Shown here: positions 25,258 through 34,042 of the stretch, in pieces
Layout: each line of letters opens with the position of its first letter
How positions within the stretch are numbered: the stretch's first letter is position 1
Assembly (NCBI GenBank): GCA_002172485.2
Contig: NHFP02000005.1
Span: 189,081-253,080, forward strand
Length of the DNA stretch: 64,000 nucleotides
Direction: 5' to 3'
From: Crocinitomicaceae bacterium TMED114
GTDB taxonomy: Bacteria > Bacteroidota > Bacteroidia > Flavobacteriales_D > Sanyastnellaceae
The notes under the pieces: model-generated
Told to the model about the DNA's origin: nothing
Database searches by the model: none
Seen by the model: the letters and a program-made list of their open reading frames with translations, nothing else
Position numbers and translations under genes: made by a program

Positions 25258-26019
25258 GTGGCCGTGCGTTGCTTCATCGACCTGAGCTACGACGGTACCG
25301 CCTACCACGGGTGGCAACGCCAGCCCGCTTCCATTTCTGTTCAGCAGGTGCTGGAGGAGAAGCTGTCCGATTTGCTCGGCCGCGAGACGGCCGTACTGGG
25401 GTGTGGCCGGACCGACACCGGGGTGCACGCCACAGCATTTTACGCGCATTTCGAGTGGCCGGGTGAATTCGGTGCCCGCTTCGCCGATTGGCAACAGGCC
25501 GCCTGGAAGCTCAACGGCATGTTGCCTCCGGACATCGGGGTGCGGCGCATTTTCGAGGTGGGCGAGGAGGACCACGCCCGCTTCAGTGCGGCCGAGCGCG
25601 CCTACACCTACTGGGTGCACACCACCAAGGACCCGTTCCTCGAAGGACGGAGCGCCCGCGTTTACCAGGACCTCGACATCGAGGCCATGAATGCCGCGGC
25701 GGCTCAACTCGTCTTCCACGGTGAATTCGACGCTTTCCAGAAGACCGGCGGTGGACAGAAGACCACGATTTGCGACGTGCGCCATGCGGCTTGGACCCGC
25801 ACCGAACCCCACCGCATGCGGTTCGACATCACCGCAGATCGCTTCCTCCGCAACATGGTCCGCGCCATCGTGGGGACCCTGCTTGAGGTGGGAAAGGGGC
25901 GCCGCTCCCCAGACGACATGGCCGCCCTCATCGCCTCCAAGGACCGCAAACAAGCGGGGACCTCTGCGCCGGCTTGTGGCCTGTACCTTTCGCGGGTGGA
26001 CTACCCCTTCCTGCAGTGA
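25258..26019 (+). CDS. truA: tRNA pseudouridine(38-40) synthase TruA
   Basis: The 253-residue enzyme isomerises uridines 38-40 in the tRNA anticodon arm. It has the TruA beginning (FIDLSYDGTAYHGWQRQP), the catalytic aspartate D53 in GCGRTDTGVHA, and C-terminal motifs (FLRNMVRAIVGTLLEVG). The start is GTG 25258; a second GTG two codons later is possible. Its stop codon overlaps the GTG start of the following ABC transporter gene (GTGA), implying coupled translation. Confidence 0.95.
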   Translation: MAVRCFIDLSYDGTAYHGWQRQPASISVQQVLEEKLSDLLGRETAVLGCGRTDTGVHATAFYAHFEWPGEFGARFADWQQAAWKLNGMLPPDIGVRRIFEVGEEDHARFSAAERAYTYWVHTTKDPFLEGRSARVYQDLDIEAMNAAAAQLVFHGEFDAFQKTGGGQKTTICDVRHAAWTRTEPHRMRFDITADRFLRNMVRAIVGTLLEVGKGRRSPDDMAALIASKDRKQAGTSAPACGLYLSRVDYPFLQ

Positions 26020-27782
26020 GCGCCCCTGAAACCACCGGCAAGATCTTCGACGCGAGGGTGCTCCGCCGCATCCTGGCCCAAGTGGCGCCCTACCGCCGTC
26101 GGTTCCTGCTCACCGGGGTGATGGTGGTCCTGCTCGCCGGCCTCGCGTGGGTGCGGCCGTACCTCATCCGGGTCGCCCTTGACGACCACATTGCGGTCGG
26201 CGACGGCCCCGGTTTGCTGCGCGTCTTCCTGTGGGTGGTGGGCTTGATCATCATCGAGGCCCTGCTCCAATTCTGGCAGACCTATTGGGCGAACTGGGTC
26301 GCCCAGAGCGTGACGCTCGACCTGCGCTCCACGCTGTTTCGCCATGTGTCCCGGTTCCGGCTGAAGTATTTCGACCAAACGCCGGTCGGCCAGCTGGTCA
26401 CCCGCCACATCAGCGATGTGGACGGCATCGCAGACGTCTTCTCTAACGGATTGCTCAACGCCATCGGTGACATCCTCAAGCTCGTCGTGGTGATCGGCGC
26501 CATGCTGTGGATCGACATCAAGCTGACGGTCTTCGTCCTGTTGCCCATCCCGGTGCTGCTCGTGGCCACCCGCATTTTCCAGAAGGCCATCAAAAAGGCA
26601 TTTGTGAGCGTGCGCAACGAGGTGTCCCGCATCAACGTCTTCGTGCAGGAGCACGTCACGGGGATGAACATCATCCAGGCTTTCGGGCGCGAGGCCGCGG
26701 AACGCGCCAAGTTCGATGTCCACAACCAGGCCCACCGTGCGGCCAACATCCGCTCCATCTGGGCATTTTCCATCTTCTTCCCCATCGTGGAAATGCTGTC
26801 GGCCACCAGCGTCGCCTTGCTGCTTTGGCTGGGGGTGGAAGGCGTCGCAGCCGGTGAGATGACGTTGGGCGTGGTCCTGCAATTCATCTTGTACGTCTTC
26901 ATGTTGTATCGCCCGATTCGCCAGCTCGCGGACCGCTTCAATGTGTTGCAAATGGGCATTGTCAATGCGAGCCGCGTGTTCCATTTGCTGGACAGCGACC
27001 AGCGCATGGCGGAGCCCTCGCCGCCGTCCGATATCGCCGACCAGCCACCGCTCAAGGGGCACATCGTTTTTGAGGACGTCTGGTTCGCTTACTCCGATGA
27101 GGATTGGGTGCTCAAGGGGGTCAGCTTCGAAGTCAAGGCTGGAGAACGCATTGCCTTTGTCGGTGCCACGGGCGCAGGCAAGTCGAGCATCATCAACCTG
27201 CTCAGCCGCCTCTATGAATTCCAGAAGGGCCGCATCACCATTGATGGTGAGGACATCCGCACCATTCCCCTCGACAGGCTGCGGTCGTCCATCGGGGTGG
27301 TGCTCCAGGATGTCTTCCTCTTCACCGGTTCCTTGGAGGACAACATCACGCTCTACGACGCGGCCATCTCTCGGGACAGGGTGGAGGAGGCGGTCCGCGC
27401 TGTGGGGGTGCAATCCCTTGTGGACCAGTTGCCTGGCGGCTTGGCATACGATGTCAAGGAGCGTGGGGTGATGCTCAGCACGGGCCAGCGTCAGCTGATC
27501 GCTTTTGTCCGCGCCTACGCCCAGCAGCCCGGCATCCTCGTGCTCGACGAAGCCACGAGCAGCATCGATCCGGAGAGCGAACAGCTCATCCAAGCCGCCA
27601 CCGAAGAGCTGACGAAGGGGCGCACCAGCGTCCTCGTCGCCCACCGGCTGTCGACCATCCGCGATGCCGACCGCATCCTGTGTTTGGATGCCGGCGAAAT
27701 CGTGGAGCAGGGCAGCCACGACGAATTACTCGCCGCCAAAGGCGCTTACCACAGATTGTTCGAGCTGCAGTTCGACGACTGA
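26016..27782 (+). CDS. MsbA-like ABC exporter (fused permease and ATPase)
   Basis: Read from GTG 26016, the product has 588 residues: an N-terminal six-span ABC exporter membrane domain (about 25-320) and an ATPase domain (about 345-588) with Walker A GATGAGKS (383-390), Q-loop VVLQDVFLF, Walker B ILVLDEATSSID and switch His in VAHRLST. The signature motif reads LSTGQRQ rather than LSGGQ. It is probably a homodimeric or heterodimeric lipid or drug exporter; substrate unknown. The GTGA overlap with truA sets the start; the longer frame from 25974 is inside truA. The 124 bases after the gene hold no recognisable feature. Confidence 0.9.
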   Translation: MSAPETTGKIFDARVLRRILAQVAPYRRRFLLTGVMVVLLAGLAWVRPYLIRVALDDHIAVGDGPGLLRVFLWVVGLIIIEALLQFWQTYWANWVAQSVTLDLRSTLFRHVSRFRLKYFDQTPVGQLVTRHISDVDGIADVFSNGLLNAIGDILKLVVVIGAMLWIDIKLTVFVLLPIPVLLVATRIFQKAIKKAFVSVRNEVSRINVFVQEHVTGMNIIQAFGREAAERAKFDVHNQAHRAANIRSIWAFSIFFPIVEMLSATSVALLLWLGVEGVAAGEMTLGVVLQFILYVFMLYRPIRQLADRFNVLQMGIVNASRVFHLLDSDQRMAEPSPPSDIADQPPLKGHIVFEDVWFAYSDEDWVLKGVSFEVKAGERIAFVGATGAGKSSIINLLSRLYEFQKGRITIDGEDIRTIPLDRLRSSIGVVLQDVFLFTGSLEDNITLYDAAISRDRVEEAVRAVGVQSLVDQLPGGLAYDVKERGVMLSTGQRQLIAFVRAYAQQPGILVLDEATSSIDPESEQLIQAATEELTKGRTSVLVAHRLSTIRDADRILCLDAGEIVEQGSHDELLAAKGAYHRLFELQFDD

Positions 27783-27906
27783 ATTGACCATGTCTGGGAC
27801 CCCGAGTTCAATGGGGAGAGAAGCGGAGGTGTAGGGCACAGGATGGCTCACCCTCGAGATTCGGTCCGCCGACGGCCGCATGGCCCGCTGGCCCGGCATC
27901 CGTTGA

Positions 27907-28401
27907 TCAGATGCACTTGAAGTGGTCGAAGGGCTCGGCGCAGGCCGTGCACCGGTAGTGTGCCTTGCAGGCCGTCGACCCAAACAAGCTCACGAGTTCG
28001 GTTTCCGTGCTCTGGCACTTGGGACAGCGTACCGCGGGGGCCTCGCCATTCAGGGCGCGCTTGTCGGATGTCTTGCCGGGAGGGGCAATGCCGTAAGCTT
28101 CTAGTTTGGCTTGCGCCGCTTCGGTCAGCCAATCGGTGGTCCAGGCTGGCGCGTAGACCAGCTCCACCTCGGTGGTGAGGCCTTCTTCGGAGGCCGGCTC
28201 GGCCAAGCGCTCGCGAATGTCGTCTGCGATGGCGTCCATGGCCGGGCACCCCATGTAGGTTGGGGTGATGCGGACGAGCAACCGCTTGGGCTCCTGGAGG
28301 ACCTCCCGGACGATGCCCATTTCCACCACGTTGAGCACGGGGATTTCAGGGTCGGGCACGGCTTGCAGTAGTTCCCACCAGTCGTCTGCAGTGCGCTTCA
28401 C
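27907..28401 (-). CDS. paaD: 1,2-phenylacetyl-CoA epoxidase assembly subunit PaaD
   Basis: The 164-residue protein has a MIP18/SufT-like domain (PDPEIPVLNVVEMGIVREV, ITPTYMGCPAMDAI) and a C-terminal four-cysteine zinc-binding motif (CPKC...CTAC) typical of PaaD/PaaJ. It is thought to help mature the epoxidase metal centre. GTG 28401 overlaps the paaC stop as GTGA and is preferred over the GTG one codon upstream. It is the last gene of paaABCD and faces the ABC exporter gene tail to tail. Confidence 0.93.
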   Translation of the reverse strand: MKRTADDWWELLQAVPDPEIPVLNVVEMGIVREVLQEPKRLLVRITPTYMGCPAMDAIADDIRERLAEPASEEGLTTEVELVYAPAWTTDWLTEAAQAKLEAYGIAPPGKTSDKRALNGEAPAVRCPKCQSTETELVSLFGSTACKAHYRCTACAEPFDHFKCI

Positions 28402-29147
28402 CACTGGGCGTCAGGGTAGGTGCGGGGCAGGACCTGCATCTCGGCGAGCAGGTAGGACAGCTTCTCGGTGTGGATGCCACGTCGGCCACCGATTTGCTCC
28501 GGAACGGCTTCTGGGCGGTGCAATCCGCTTTCAGCCAGCATGTCGTCGAGCTCGGATTCCCAGGCGTCGCGAAGGGTGGCCGGATTCACGCCCCAGCCCT
28601 CCCGGGCGGCGGCTTCTGCCACGTCGTCGCCGACAAACAAGTCGCCCACGTAGGGAAGAAGTCGATCCAAGCTCTCTTGGACCTTGGCGTGGCTTTCCTC
28701 GGTGCCGTCACCAAGGCGCACCATCCAGACCCGGCTGTGACGCAGGTGGTAGGCGCTCTCTTTGGCGCTCTTGCGGGCGATGGCGGCGATTTCGTCGTCG
28801 CTGGATTTCGTTAAGGCGGCGTGCAGGGGCACGGCGTACGCGTCGAAGAGGAACTGGCGTGCTATGGTATCGCCGAAATGGCCATTGGCTTGCTGGCAAA
28901 GCTGGGCACAACGGAATTCCTCCGGATTGCGGTGAAAGGCGAGGGCGTCTTCGTCGCGACCGGCATGTTCAGCACGGCCCGCCATGGTCAGCCAGGCTCG
29001 GGCTTGTCCAATTTGGTCGAGCCCGATGTTGGTCAGGGCAATGTCCTCCTCGAGGACCGGGCCGTGACCGGTCCACAACCCCAGTTGCTGACCGAGGATC
29101 AGCGCATCGTCACCGAGGCGCAGCAGGTATTCGAAACGCGCGTTCAT
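28398..29147 (-). CDS. paaC: 1,2-phenylacetyl-CoA epoxidase structural subunit PaaC
   Basis: The 249-residue ferritin-like subunit starts MNARFEYLLRLGDDALILGQ, which aligns with E. coli PaaC at its first residues, so ATG 29147 is chosen over a GTG at 29159 that overlaps the paaB stop. Characteristic stretches are DIALTNIGLDQIGQARAWL and AKESAYHLRHSRVWMVRLGDG. In the family PaaC pairs with catalytic PaaA and lacks a functional di-iron site. It is eight bases downstream of paaB and overlaps paaD. Confidence 0.96.
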   Translation of the reverse strand: MNARFEYLLRLGDDALILGQQLGLWTGHGPVLEEDIALTNIGLDQIGQARAWLTMAGRAEHAGRDEDALAFHRNPEEFRCAQLCQQANGHFGDTIARQFLFDAYAVPLHAALTKSSDDEIAAIARKSAKESAYHLRHSRVWMVRLGDGTEESHAKVQESLDRLLPYVGDLFVGDDVAEAAAREGWGVNPATLRDAWESELDDMLAESGLHRPEAVPEQIGGRRGIHTEKLSYLLAEMQVLPRTYPDAQW

Positions 29148-29155
29148 GGGCGGCG

Positions 29156-29443
29156 TCACATGTGCTTGACCTCGTCGGGGAGGTCGTAGAAGGTCGGATG
29201 GCGGTAGACCTTGTCGTTGGCCGGGTCGAAGAGCAGGTCGCGCTCATCGGGTGACGAAGCTGTGATGCTGTCGGCTGGCACCACCCAAATGCTGGCACCT
29301 TCCTGACGGCGGGTGTACACGTCGCGGGCGTTTTCGACCGCCATTTCCGCATCGGCGGCGTGCAGGCTGCCCACATGGCGGTGGGAGAGGCCTTGCCGAC
29401 TGCGGATGAAGATTTCCCAGAGGGGCCAGTGTTTCTTGTCCAC
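29156..29443 (-). CDS. paaB: 1,2-phenylacetyl-CoA epoxidase subunit PaaB
   Basis: The subunit is 95 residues from GTG 29443, the same length as E. coli PaaB, and begins with DKKHWPLWEIFIRSRQGLSH. The core HVGSLHAADAEMAVENARDV and the ending DLPDEVKHM are diagnostic. An ATG at 29482 would overlap paaA by 29 bases and add an unmatched leader, so it is rejected. PaaB bridges PaaAC heterodimers in the complex. Ten bases downstream of the paaA stop. Confidence 0.95.
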   Translation of the reverse strand: MDKKHWPLWEIFIRSRQGLSHRHVGSLHAADAEMAVENARDVYTRRQEGASIWVVPADSITASSPDERDLLFDPANDKVYRHPTFYDLPDEVKHM

Positions 29444-29453
29444 GACAGAAAAG

Positions 29454-30410
29454 TTAAGCGGCAGCGGTTTCGCCGGCGGCATCGCGGCGGGCGGCCCGCT
29501 TTTCGGCGTGGGCCTGAGCAGCTTCGCGCACCCAAGCCCCGTTGTCCCATGCGTTGCGGCGGGTCTCTAGACGCTCCTTGTTGCAGGGGCCGTGGCCGGA
29601 AATCACCCGTTGAAATTCACTCCAATCGATCTCTCCGAAATCGTAGTGGCCCGTTTCCTCGTTCCATGTCAGGTCCGGATCGGGCAGGGTCAATCCGAGC
29701 AGCTCGGCTTGCGGAACGGTGAGGTCCACAAACTTCTGGCGCAACTCATCGTTGGAGAACCGCTTGATGTTCCATGCCATGGACTGGGCGCTGTTGGGAC
29801 TGTTGTCGTCCGGCGGGCCGAACATCATCAAAGATGGCCACCACCAGCGGTTGAGTGCGTCCTGCGCCATGGCCTTCTGCTCCTCCGTGCCATTGGCGAG
29901 GGTGAGCATGATCTGGAATCCTTGGCGTTGGTGGAAGCTTTCCTCCTTGCAGACGCGAACCATGGCCCGGGCGTAGGGCCCGTAGCTGCATTTGCACAGT
30001 GGAACTTGGTTCATGATGGCCGCGCCATCCACGAGCCATCCAATGGCCCCCATGTCGGCCCACGTCAGGGTGGGGTAGTTGAAGATGCTGCTGTACTTGG
30101 CCTTGCCGCTGTGCAGGTCGGCGATCAAATCGTCGCGCTCCACGCCCAGTGTCTCACATGCGCTGTAGAGGTAGAGGCCGTGTCCAGCTTCATCCTGCAC
30201 CTTGGCCATCAGGATGGCTTTGCGTTTCAGGCTTGGAGCCCGGCTGATCCAGTTGCCCTCGGGCAGCATTCCGACAATCTCGGAGTGCGCGTGCTGGCTG
30301 ATTTGTCGGACCAGCGTTTTCCGGTACGCATCCGGCATCCAGTCCTTGGGCTCAATCTTTTTCTCCGCCGCCACATAGGCGTCGAAGTGTTGCAACAGGT
30401 CCATTTCCAT
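29454..30410 (-). CDS. paaA: 1,2-phenylacetyl-CoA epoxidase catalytic subunit PaaA
   Basis: The 318-residue di-iron monooxygenase subunit epoxidises the phenyl ring of phenylacetyl-CoA. Metal-binding helices are visible in [33 protein letters not shown] and [14 protein letters not shown], giving the E-x2-H type ligand set. The start is ATG 30410 (MEMDLLQHF); a GTG at 30437 would add nine residues. TATTTTTG, a perfect match to the Bacteroidota -7 element, ends six bases before this ATG. It is transcribed divergently from paaE across a 94-base control region containing a perfect inverted repeat. The C-terminal tail is rich in Ala and Arg. Confidence 0.97.
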   Translation of the reverse strand: MEMDLLQHFDAYVAAEKKIEPKDWMPDAYRKTLVRQISQHAHSEIVGMLPEGNWISRAPSLKRKAILMAKVQDEAGHGLYLYSACETLGVERDDLIADLHSGKAKYSSIFNYPTLTWADMGAIGWLVDGAAIMNQVPLCKCSYGPYARAMVRVCKEESFHQRQGFQIMLTLANGTEEQKAMAQDALNRWWWPSLMMFGPPDDNSPNSAQSMAWNIKRFSNDELRQKFVDLTVPQAELLGLTLPDPDLTWNEETGHYDFGEIDWSEFQRVISGHGPCNKERLETRRNAWDNGAWVREAAQAHAEKRAARRDAAGETAAA

Positions 30411-30416
30411 GCTTTG

Positions 30417-30424
30417 CAAAAATA
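30417..30424 (-). promoter_or_regulatory. Candidate -7 promoter element of paaABCD
   Basis: Minus-strand TATTTTTG fits TAnnTTTG exactly, six bases before the paaA ATG. The nearest upstream TTTG is 34 bases away, too far for a normal -33 element, so activation by a regulator is plausible. Confidence 0.5.
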
Positions 30425-30441
30425 CAATGTGCGACACGGGA

Positions 30442-30469
30442 AGAACCCATCGGGGTCACAAAGGGTTCT
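30442..30469. promoter_or_regulatory. Inverted repeat, candidate paa operator
   Basis: AGAACCC (30442-30448) and GGGTTCT (30463-30469) form a perfect seven-base inverted repeat with a 14-base spacer; arm centres are 21 bases apart, two helical turns. It lies midway between the divergent paaA and paaE starts, where a dimeric regulator could control both units. No paa regulator gene is in the window. Confidence 0.45.
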
Positions 30470-30504
30470 CCACCCAACAGATTCATTCCGAGATTCGCAA
30501 TTCC

Positions 30505-31587
30505 ATGTCTGACCGCTTCCATGATTTGACCGTGGCCGAAGTGCGCCGCGAAACTGCCGATTGTGTCTCCATCACCTTGGATATTCCAGCGGATTTGTCT
30601 GAAACCTTTACTTTCAAGCAAGGTCAGTACTTGACTTTCGATCAAAAGATTGCAGGTGATTCTGTACGCCGAAGCTACAGCATCTGTGCAGGTGTGGGTG
30701 AGCCGCTGCGGGTGGCCATCAAGCAAGTCCCTGAAGGCCGGTTCAGCACCTGGGCCAATACGACCCTCAAAGCGGGGGACCGCCTTCGCACCATGCCACC
30801 CAACGGCCGTTTCTTTACGGAATTGGACCCCGATCAACGCAAGCATTATGTCGCTTTCGCCGCCGGTTCTGGCATCACGCCCATTCTGTCCCACATCAAA
30901 ACGGTGTTGGACGTGGAACCCGGCAGCACCTTCACCTTGTTTGACACCAACAAGGACCAATCGAGCATCATTTTCAAGAGCGAACTCGATGACCTGAAAG
31001 ACCGGTTCCTCGATCGCCTGCGCGTCTTCCACTTCTTCACGCGGGAGCCGGTGGATGTTCCGTTGTACGGCGGGCGCATGAATGACGCCAAAGTGGATGC
31101 AGTCTGCAACAGCCTGCTGGACGTGGCGGCGGTGGACGAGGTGTTCGTTTGCGGACCGGAAGCCATGATCCAAGCTGTGAAGGATCGAATGGCGGTTGCA
31201 GGTGTACCCGCAGAACGGATTCACTTCGAGCTCTTCACCTCACCAACGGCCAAACCCGCTACTGCTGCGGCGGACGTGGCTCCAGCTGCGGCTGCAGGCG
31301 CTGGAGGGCAGGAGGTGTTCGTCATCATCGATGGCTCCACCCACAAATTGGACTACGATGGATCCAAAAGCATTCTCGATGCCGGCCTCGATCAAGGCAT
31401 TGACCTGCCCTACAGCTGCTGCGGGGGTGTCTGCTGCACATGCCGTGCCCTGGTGACCGAGGGCGCAGGAGAAATGGAGGTCAACTACGCATTGGAGCCC
31501 GGCGAAGTGGAGCAGGGGTTTGTCCTGACGTGTCAGACCAAGCCGAAGCCGGGAGAGCGGTTTGTGGTCGATTTCGACCAACAGTAA
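30505..31587 (+). CDS. paaE: 1,2-phenylacetyl-CoA epoxidase reductase PaaE
   Basis: The 360-residue electron-transfer subunit has an FAD-binding domain (RSYS at 56-59), an NAD-binding domain (AAGSGITPILSHI; VFVCGPEAMI) and a C-terminal plant-type 2Fe-2S ferredoxin domain with Cys ligands in YSCCGGVCCTCRA and the distal Cys of VLTCQTKPKP. An Ala/Pro-rich linker of about 20 residues joins the last two. It passes electrons from NADPH to PaaA. The start is ATG 30505. Unlike the common paaABCDE order it is divergent from paaABCD. The stop is three bases from the convergent ABC-F gene end. Confidence 0.96.
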   Translation: MSDRFHDLTVAEVRRETADCVSITLDIPADLSETFTFKQGQYLTFDQKIAGDSVRRSYSICAGVGEPLRVAIKQVPEGRFSTWANTTLKAGDRLRTMPPNGRFFTELDPDQRKHYVAFAAGSGITPILSHIKTVLDVEPGSTFTLFDTNKDQSSIIFKSELDDLKDRFLDRLRVFHFFTREPVDVPLYGGRMNDAKVDAVCNSLLDVAAVDEVFVCGPEAMIQAVKDRMAVAGVPAERIHFELFTSPTAKPATAAADVAPAAAAGAGGQEVFVIIDGSTHKLDYDGSKSILDAGLDQGIDLPYSCCGGVCCTCRALVTEGAGEMEVNYALEPGEVEQGFVLTCQTKPKPGERFVVDFDQQ

Positions 31588-31590
31588 AGT

Positions 31591-33486
31591 TCACGCGCGC
31601 TCGTCGAGCTCGATCCAGCGCTCGGTTTTGGCTTCGATGTCCGCTGTGACTTCGCCAAGGCGTGTGGCCAACCGTCCCATTTCCTCATGGTCCAAATCCG
31701 GGGCGGACATGGCCGTTTCGAGCGACTCCTTTTCCGACTCCAGTCCGGCGATGACGTCCTCCAACCCTTCGTATTCGCGCTTCTCGTTGTAGCTCAGGCG
31801 CTGCGAATAGTCGCCTTTGGGGGCAGCCGGACCGTCTTGGGCCTTGCTCGCGGCGGCGGCTTTGGCAGCCGCAGCGCGCTGTGCAGCTTCGGCCTTTTCT
31901 TCGGCGTCGGCCGCCAATCGGTATTGGGTGTAGTTGCCCGGGAAGTCGCGCACGTCGCCTTCTCCGTCGAGGATGAAGACGTGGTCGACCAGCTTGTCCA
32001 TGAAGTAGCGGTCGTGGCTCACGAGCAGCAGGCATCCGGTGAAGTCCAACAGGAATTCTTCGAGGATGCCCAGGGTGAAGACGTCGAGGTCGTTGGTGGG
32101 CTCGTCGAAGACCAGAAAGTTGGGGTTGGCCATCAGGACCCGCAACAGGTGCAGGCGTTTGCGCTCGCCACCGCTGAGCTTGTAGATGAAATCGTGGTGC
32201 CGGTTCCGGGGGAAGAGGAAACGCTCCAGCAACTGCGCGGCGGAGAGCTTCTTGCCTTTTTTGAGCGGCATGAATTCGGCGATCTCGTACAGCGCCTCGA
32301 TGACCTTCATGCCCTCATCGAATTGGGGCGGCTCTTGGCTGAAGTGCCCGAAGACCACGGTGTCGCCGATGACCACCTTGCCGCCATCGGGGGTGTCTTC
32401 ACCGGTCAGCAAACGGATGAGGGTGCTCTTGCCGGCGCCATTTTCTCCTACGAGACCGACCCGTTCGCCAGGCTTGAAGTGGTAGGTCCAGCCTTTGAGG
32501 ATGGCTTTGTCGCCGTACGCCTTTCGCACCTTGTGCAGTTCGAGGATTTTGCCGCCCAGCCGAGCGGGGTCCAATTCGAGGCGCACCTCATCCTCTTCAA
32601 GGCGCACGCTGGCGCGGTCCTTCAGGTCTTTGAAGGCGTCAAGACGGGACTTGCTCTTGCCGGTCCGGGCCTGTGGCGTGGCCCGCACCCATTCCAATTC
32701 CCGCCGCATGATGGAGCGGGCCCGGTCGCGTTGGGCATGCTCGTTGGCGGAGCGCTCGGATTTCATTTCGAGGAAATCGCTCCAGTTGCCCGGGTATTTG
32801 TGCAACCCGAAGCTGTCCAGCTCGAAGATGGTGTCACACACGACCTCGAGGAAGAAGCGGTCGTGCGTGATCATCAGCAGGGTGGTCTTCGACTTGGCCA
32901 GGAAACCTTCGAGCCATTCGATCATGCCGAGGTCGAGGTGGTTTGTGGGTTCGTCCAACAGGAGCAAGTCCGGTTGCTCGATGAGGCATTTGGCCAGGGC
33001 GACGCGGCGTTTTTCGCCCCCGCTCAGCTTATCGACAAAGCGGTCCGTGTCGTGCAGTCCGAGTTTGCCGAGAATCTCCTTGGCCTGCGCTTCATAGTTC
33101 CAAGCATCGGCGCGGTCCATGGCGTCATAGGCGGCTTGCAGGGCTTCCGCATCGTCGCCGCCGGTGGCAACTTCGTATTGCCGAATGGCGCGCATCGCGT
33201 CATTGTCGGCCGTGAACAAATTGGCCAGGATGGTCCGGTCCAAATCGAGTCCGTGTTCCTGGGCAAGGTGTGCCACACGGGCTTTTCCACTGAAGGTCAC
33301 AGTACCGGCATCGGGCCCTTCGATGTCGAGCAGCACCTTCATCAAGGTGCTCTTTCCGGTCCCGTTGCGAGCGACCAGCGCGGCTTTTTGGCCCTGATCC
33401 AGACCGAAGTGCAGGTCTTCAAAAATGAGCCGCTCCCCGAACCGCTTCGTCAATCCCTCCACCGAGAGCACATTGCCACCTGCCAT
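31591..33486 (-). CDS. ABC-F family ATPase (Uup-like)
   Basis: The 631-residue soluble protein has two ABC domains in tandem: Walker A ARNGTGKST and GENGAGKST, signatures LSGGEKRRVALAK and LSGGERKRLHLL, and Walker B segments LLLLDEPTNHLD and LVFDEPTNDLD. A C-terminal Ala/Lys-rich linker and helical hairpin (about 530-631) is typical of Uup. ABC-F proteins act on ribosomes or, for Uup, on branched DNA and ribosome assembly. ATG 33486 is set by the MAGGNVLSVEGLTKRFG beginning. TACTTTTG, a perfect -7 match, ends four bases before the start. Confidence 0.93.
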   Translation of the reverse strand: MAGGNVLSVEGLTKRFGERLIFEDLHFGLDQGQKAALVARNGTGKSTLMKVLLDIEGPDAGTVTFSGKARVAHLAQEHGLDLDRTILANLFTADNDAMRAIRQYEVATGGDDAEALQAAYDAMDRADAWNYEAQAKEILGKLGLHDTDRFVDKLSGGEKRRVALAKCLIEQPDLLLLDEPTNHLDLGMIEWLEGFLAKSKTTLLMITHDRFFLEVVCDTIFELDSFGLHKYPGNWSDFLEMKSERSANEHAQRDRARSIMRRELEWVRATPQARTGKSKSRLDAFKDLKDRASVRLEEDEVRLELDPARLGGKILELHKVRKAYGDKAILKGWTYHFKPGERVGLVGENGAGKSTLIRLLTGEDTPDGGKVVIGDTVVFGHFSQEPPQFDEGMKVIEALYEIAEFMPLKKGKKLSAAQLLERFLFPRNRHHDFIYKLSGGERKRLHLLRVLMANPNFLVFDEPTNDLDVFTLGILEEFLLDFTGCLLLVSHDRYFMDKLVDHVFILDGEGDVRDFPGNYTQYRLAADAEEKAEAAQRAAAAKAAAASKAQDGPAAPKGDYSQRLSYNEKREYEGLEDVIAGLESEKESLETAMSAPDLDHEEMGRLATRLGEVTADIEAKTERWIELDERA

Positions 33487-33490
33487 GGCG

Positions 33491-33498
33491 CAAAAGTA
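33491..33498 (-). promoter_or_regulatory. Candidate -7 element of the ABC-F gene
   Basis: Minus-strand TACTTTTG matches TAnnTTTG exactly, starts at -12 and is separated from ATG 33486 by CGCC. It lies in the 39-base divergent gap with the acetyltransferase gene. It is the clearest leaderless-type arrangement in the window. Confidence 0.5.
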
Positions 33499-33513
33499 GC
33501 GGCGCCTGCGCGC

Positions 33514-33520
33514 TAATTTG
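33514..33520 (+). promoter_or_regulatory. Candidate -7-like element of the acetyltransferase gene
   Basis: TAATTTG starts at -12 before ATG 33526, matching TAnnTTTG with one spacer base missing. It is back to back with the ABC-F promoter candidate, leaving little room for 5' leaders on either mRNA. Confidence 0.35.
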
Positions 33521-33525
33521 CCCGC

Positions 33526-34026
33526 ATGGATTCTCCAGCACCGAATGACATCGTTTGGCACTGTTGTGCGTGGTCAGAACTCGACCGGGAACAGCTATAC
33601 GGCCTGCTTCGGCTGCGGGCGGAGGTCTTCGTGGTGGAGCAGGATTGCCCGTACCAAGATTTGGACGGCAAGGACCGTCAAGGCTTGCACTTGTGGGCGG
33701 AGCGCCAGGACGCGCCTTTGTCGGAAGGAGGAGAAGCGTTGGCCATCACGCGGTTGTTGCCGGCGGGCGTGTCGTACTCCAGTGAGGTCAGCATTGGCCG
33801 TGTGGTGACGGCCGCGTCCGTGCGCCGCACAGGCTTGGGAAAGGAATTGATGACGCGGAGCCTGGAGGCTTTGGCCGACCATTGGCCGGGGGAGCCCATT
33901 CGCCTGTCTGCTCAACAATATCTGGAGCGGTTTTACGCCGACTTTGGCTTCGAGGCTGTGGGAGAATCCTATCTGGAAGACGGCATTCCGCACATCGCCA
34001 TGGTGCGCCCGCCCGGCCGGCCTTGA
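33526..34026 (+). CDS. GNAT acetyltransferase, ElaA-like
   Basis: The 166-residue protein has the ElaA pattern: an N-terminal WSELDREQLYGLLRLRAEVF-type segment, VEQDCPYQDLDGKD, then acetyl-CoA-binding beta-4/alpha-3 (IGRVVTAASVRRTGLGKEL) and the late LERFYADFGFEAVGESYLED-type region with PHIAM. It should be a cytoplasmic N-acetyltransferase of unknown substrate. It starts with ATG 33526, and the next gene begins 16 bases after its stop. Confidence 0.9.
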   Translation: MDSPAPNDIVWHCCAWSELDREQLYGLLRLRAEVFVVEQDCPYQDLDGKDRQGLHLWAERQDAPLSEGGEALAITRLLPAGVSYSSEVSIGRVVTAASVRRTGLGKELMTRSLEALADHWPGEPIRLSAQQYLERFYADFGFEAVGESYLEDGIPHIAMVRPPGRP

Positions 34027-34029
34027 ACC

Positions 34030-34037
34030 TATCTTCG
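34030..34037 (+). promoter_or_regulatory. Candidate -7-like element of the family 2 glycosyltransferase
   Basis: TATCTTCG, one base off TAnnTTTG, begins 13 bases before ATG 34043 and is separated from it by CCGCC, a spacer almost the same as at the TonB receptor gene. Confidence 0.35.
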
Positions 34038-34042
34038 CCGCC

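Noticed and set aside
29156-29482. Longer PaaB start at ATG 29482
   Set aside because: It overlaps paaA by 29 bases and adds residues not found in homologues; GTG 29443 gives exactly the normal 95 residues.
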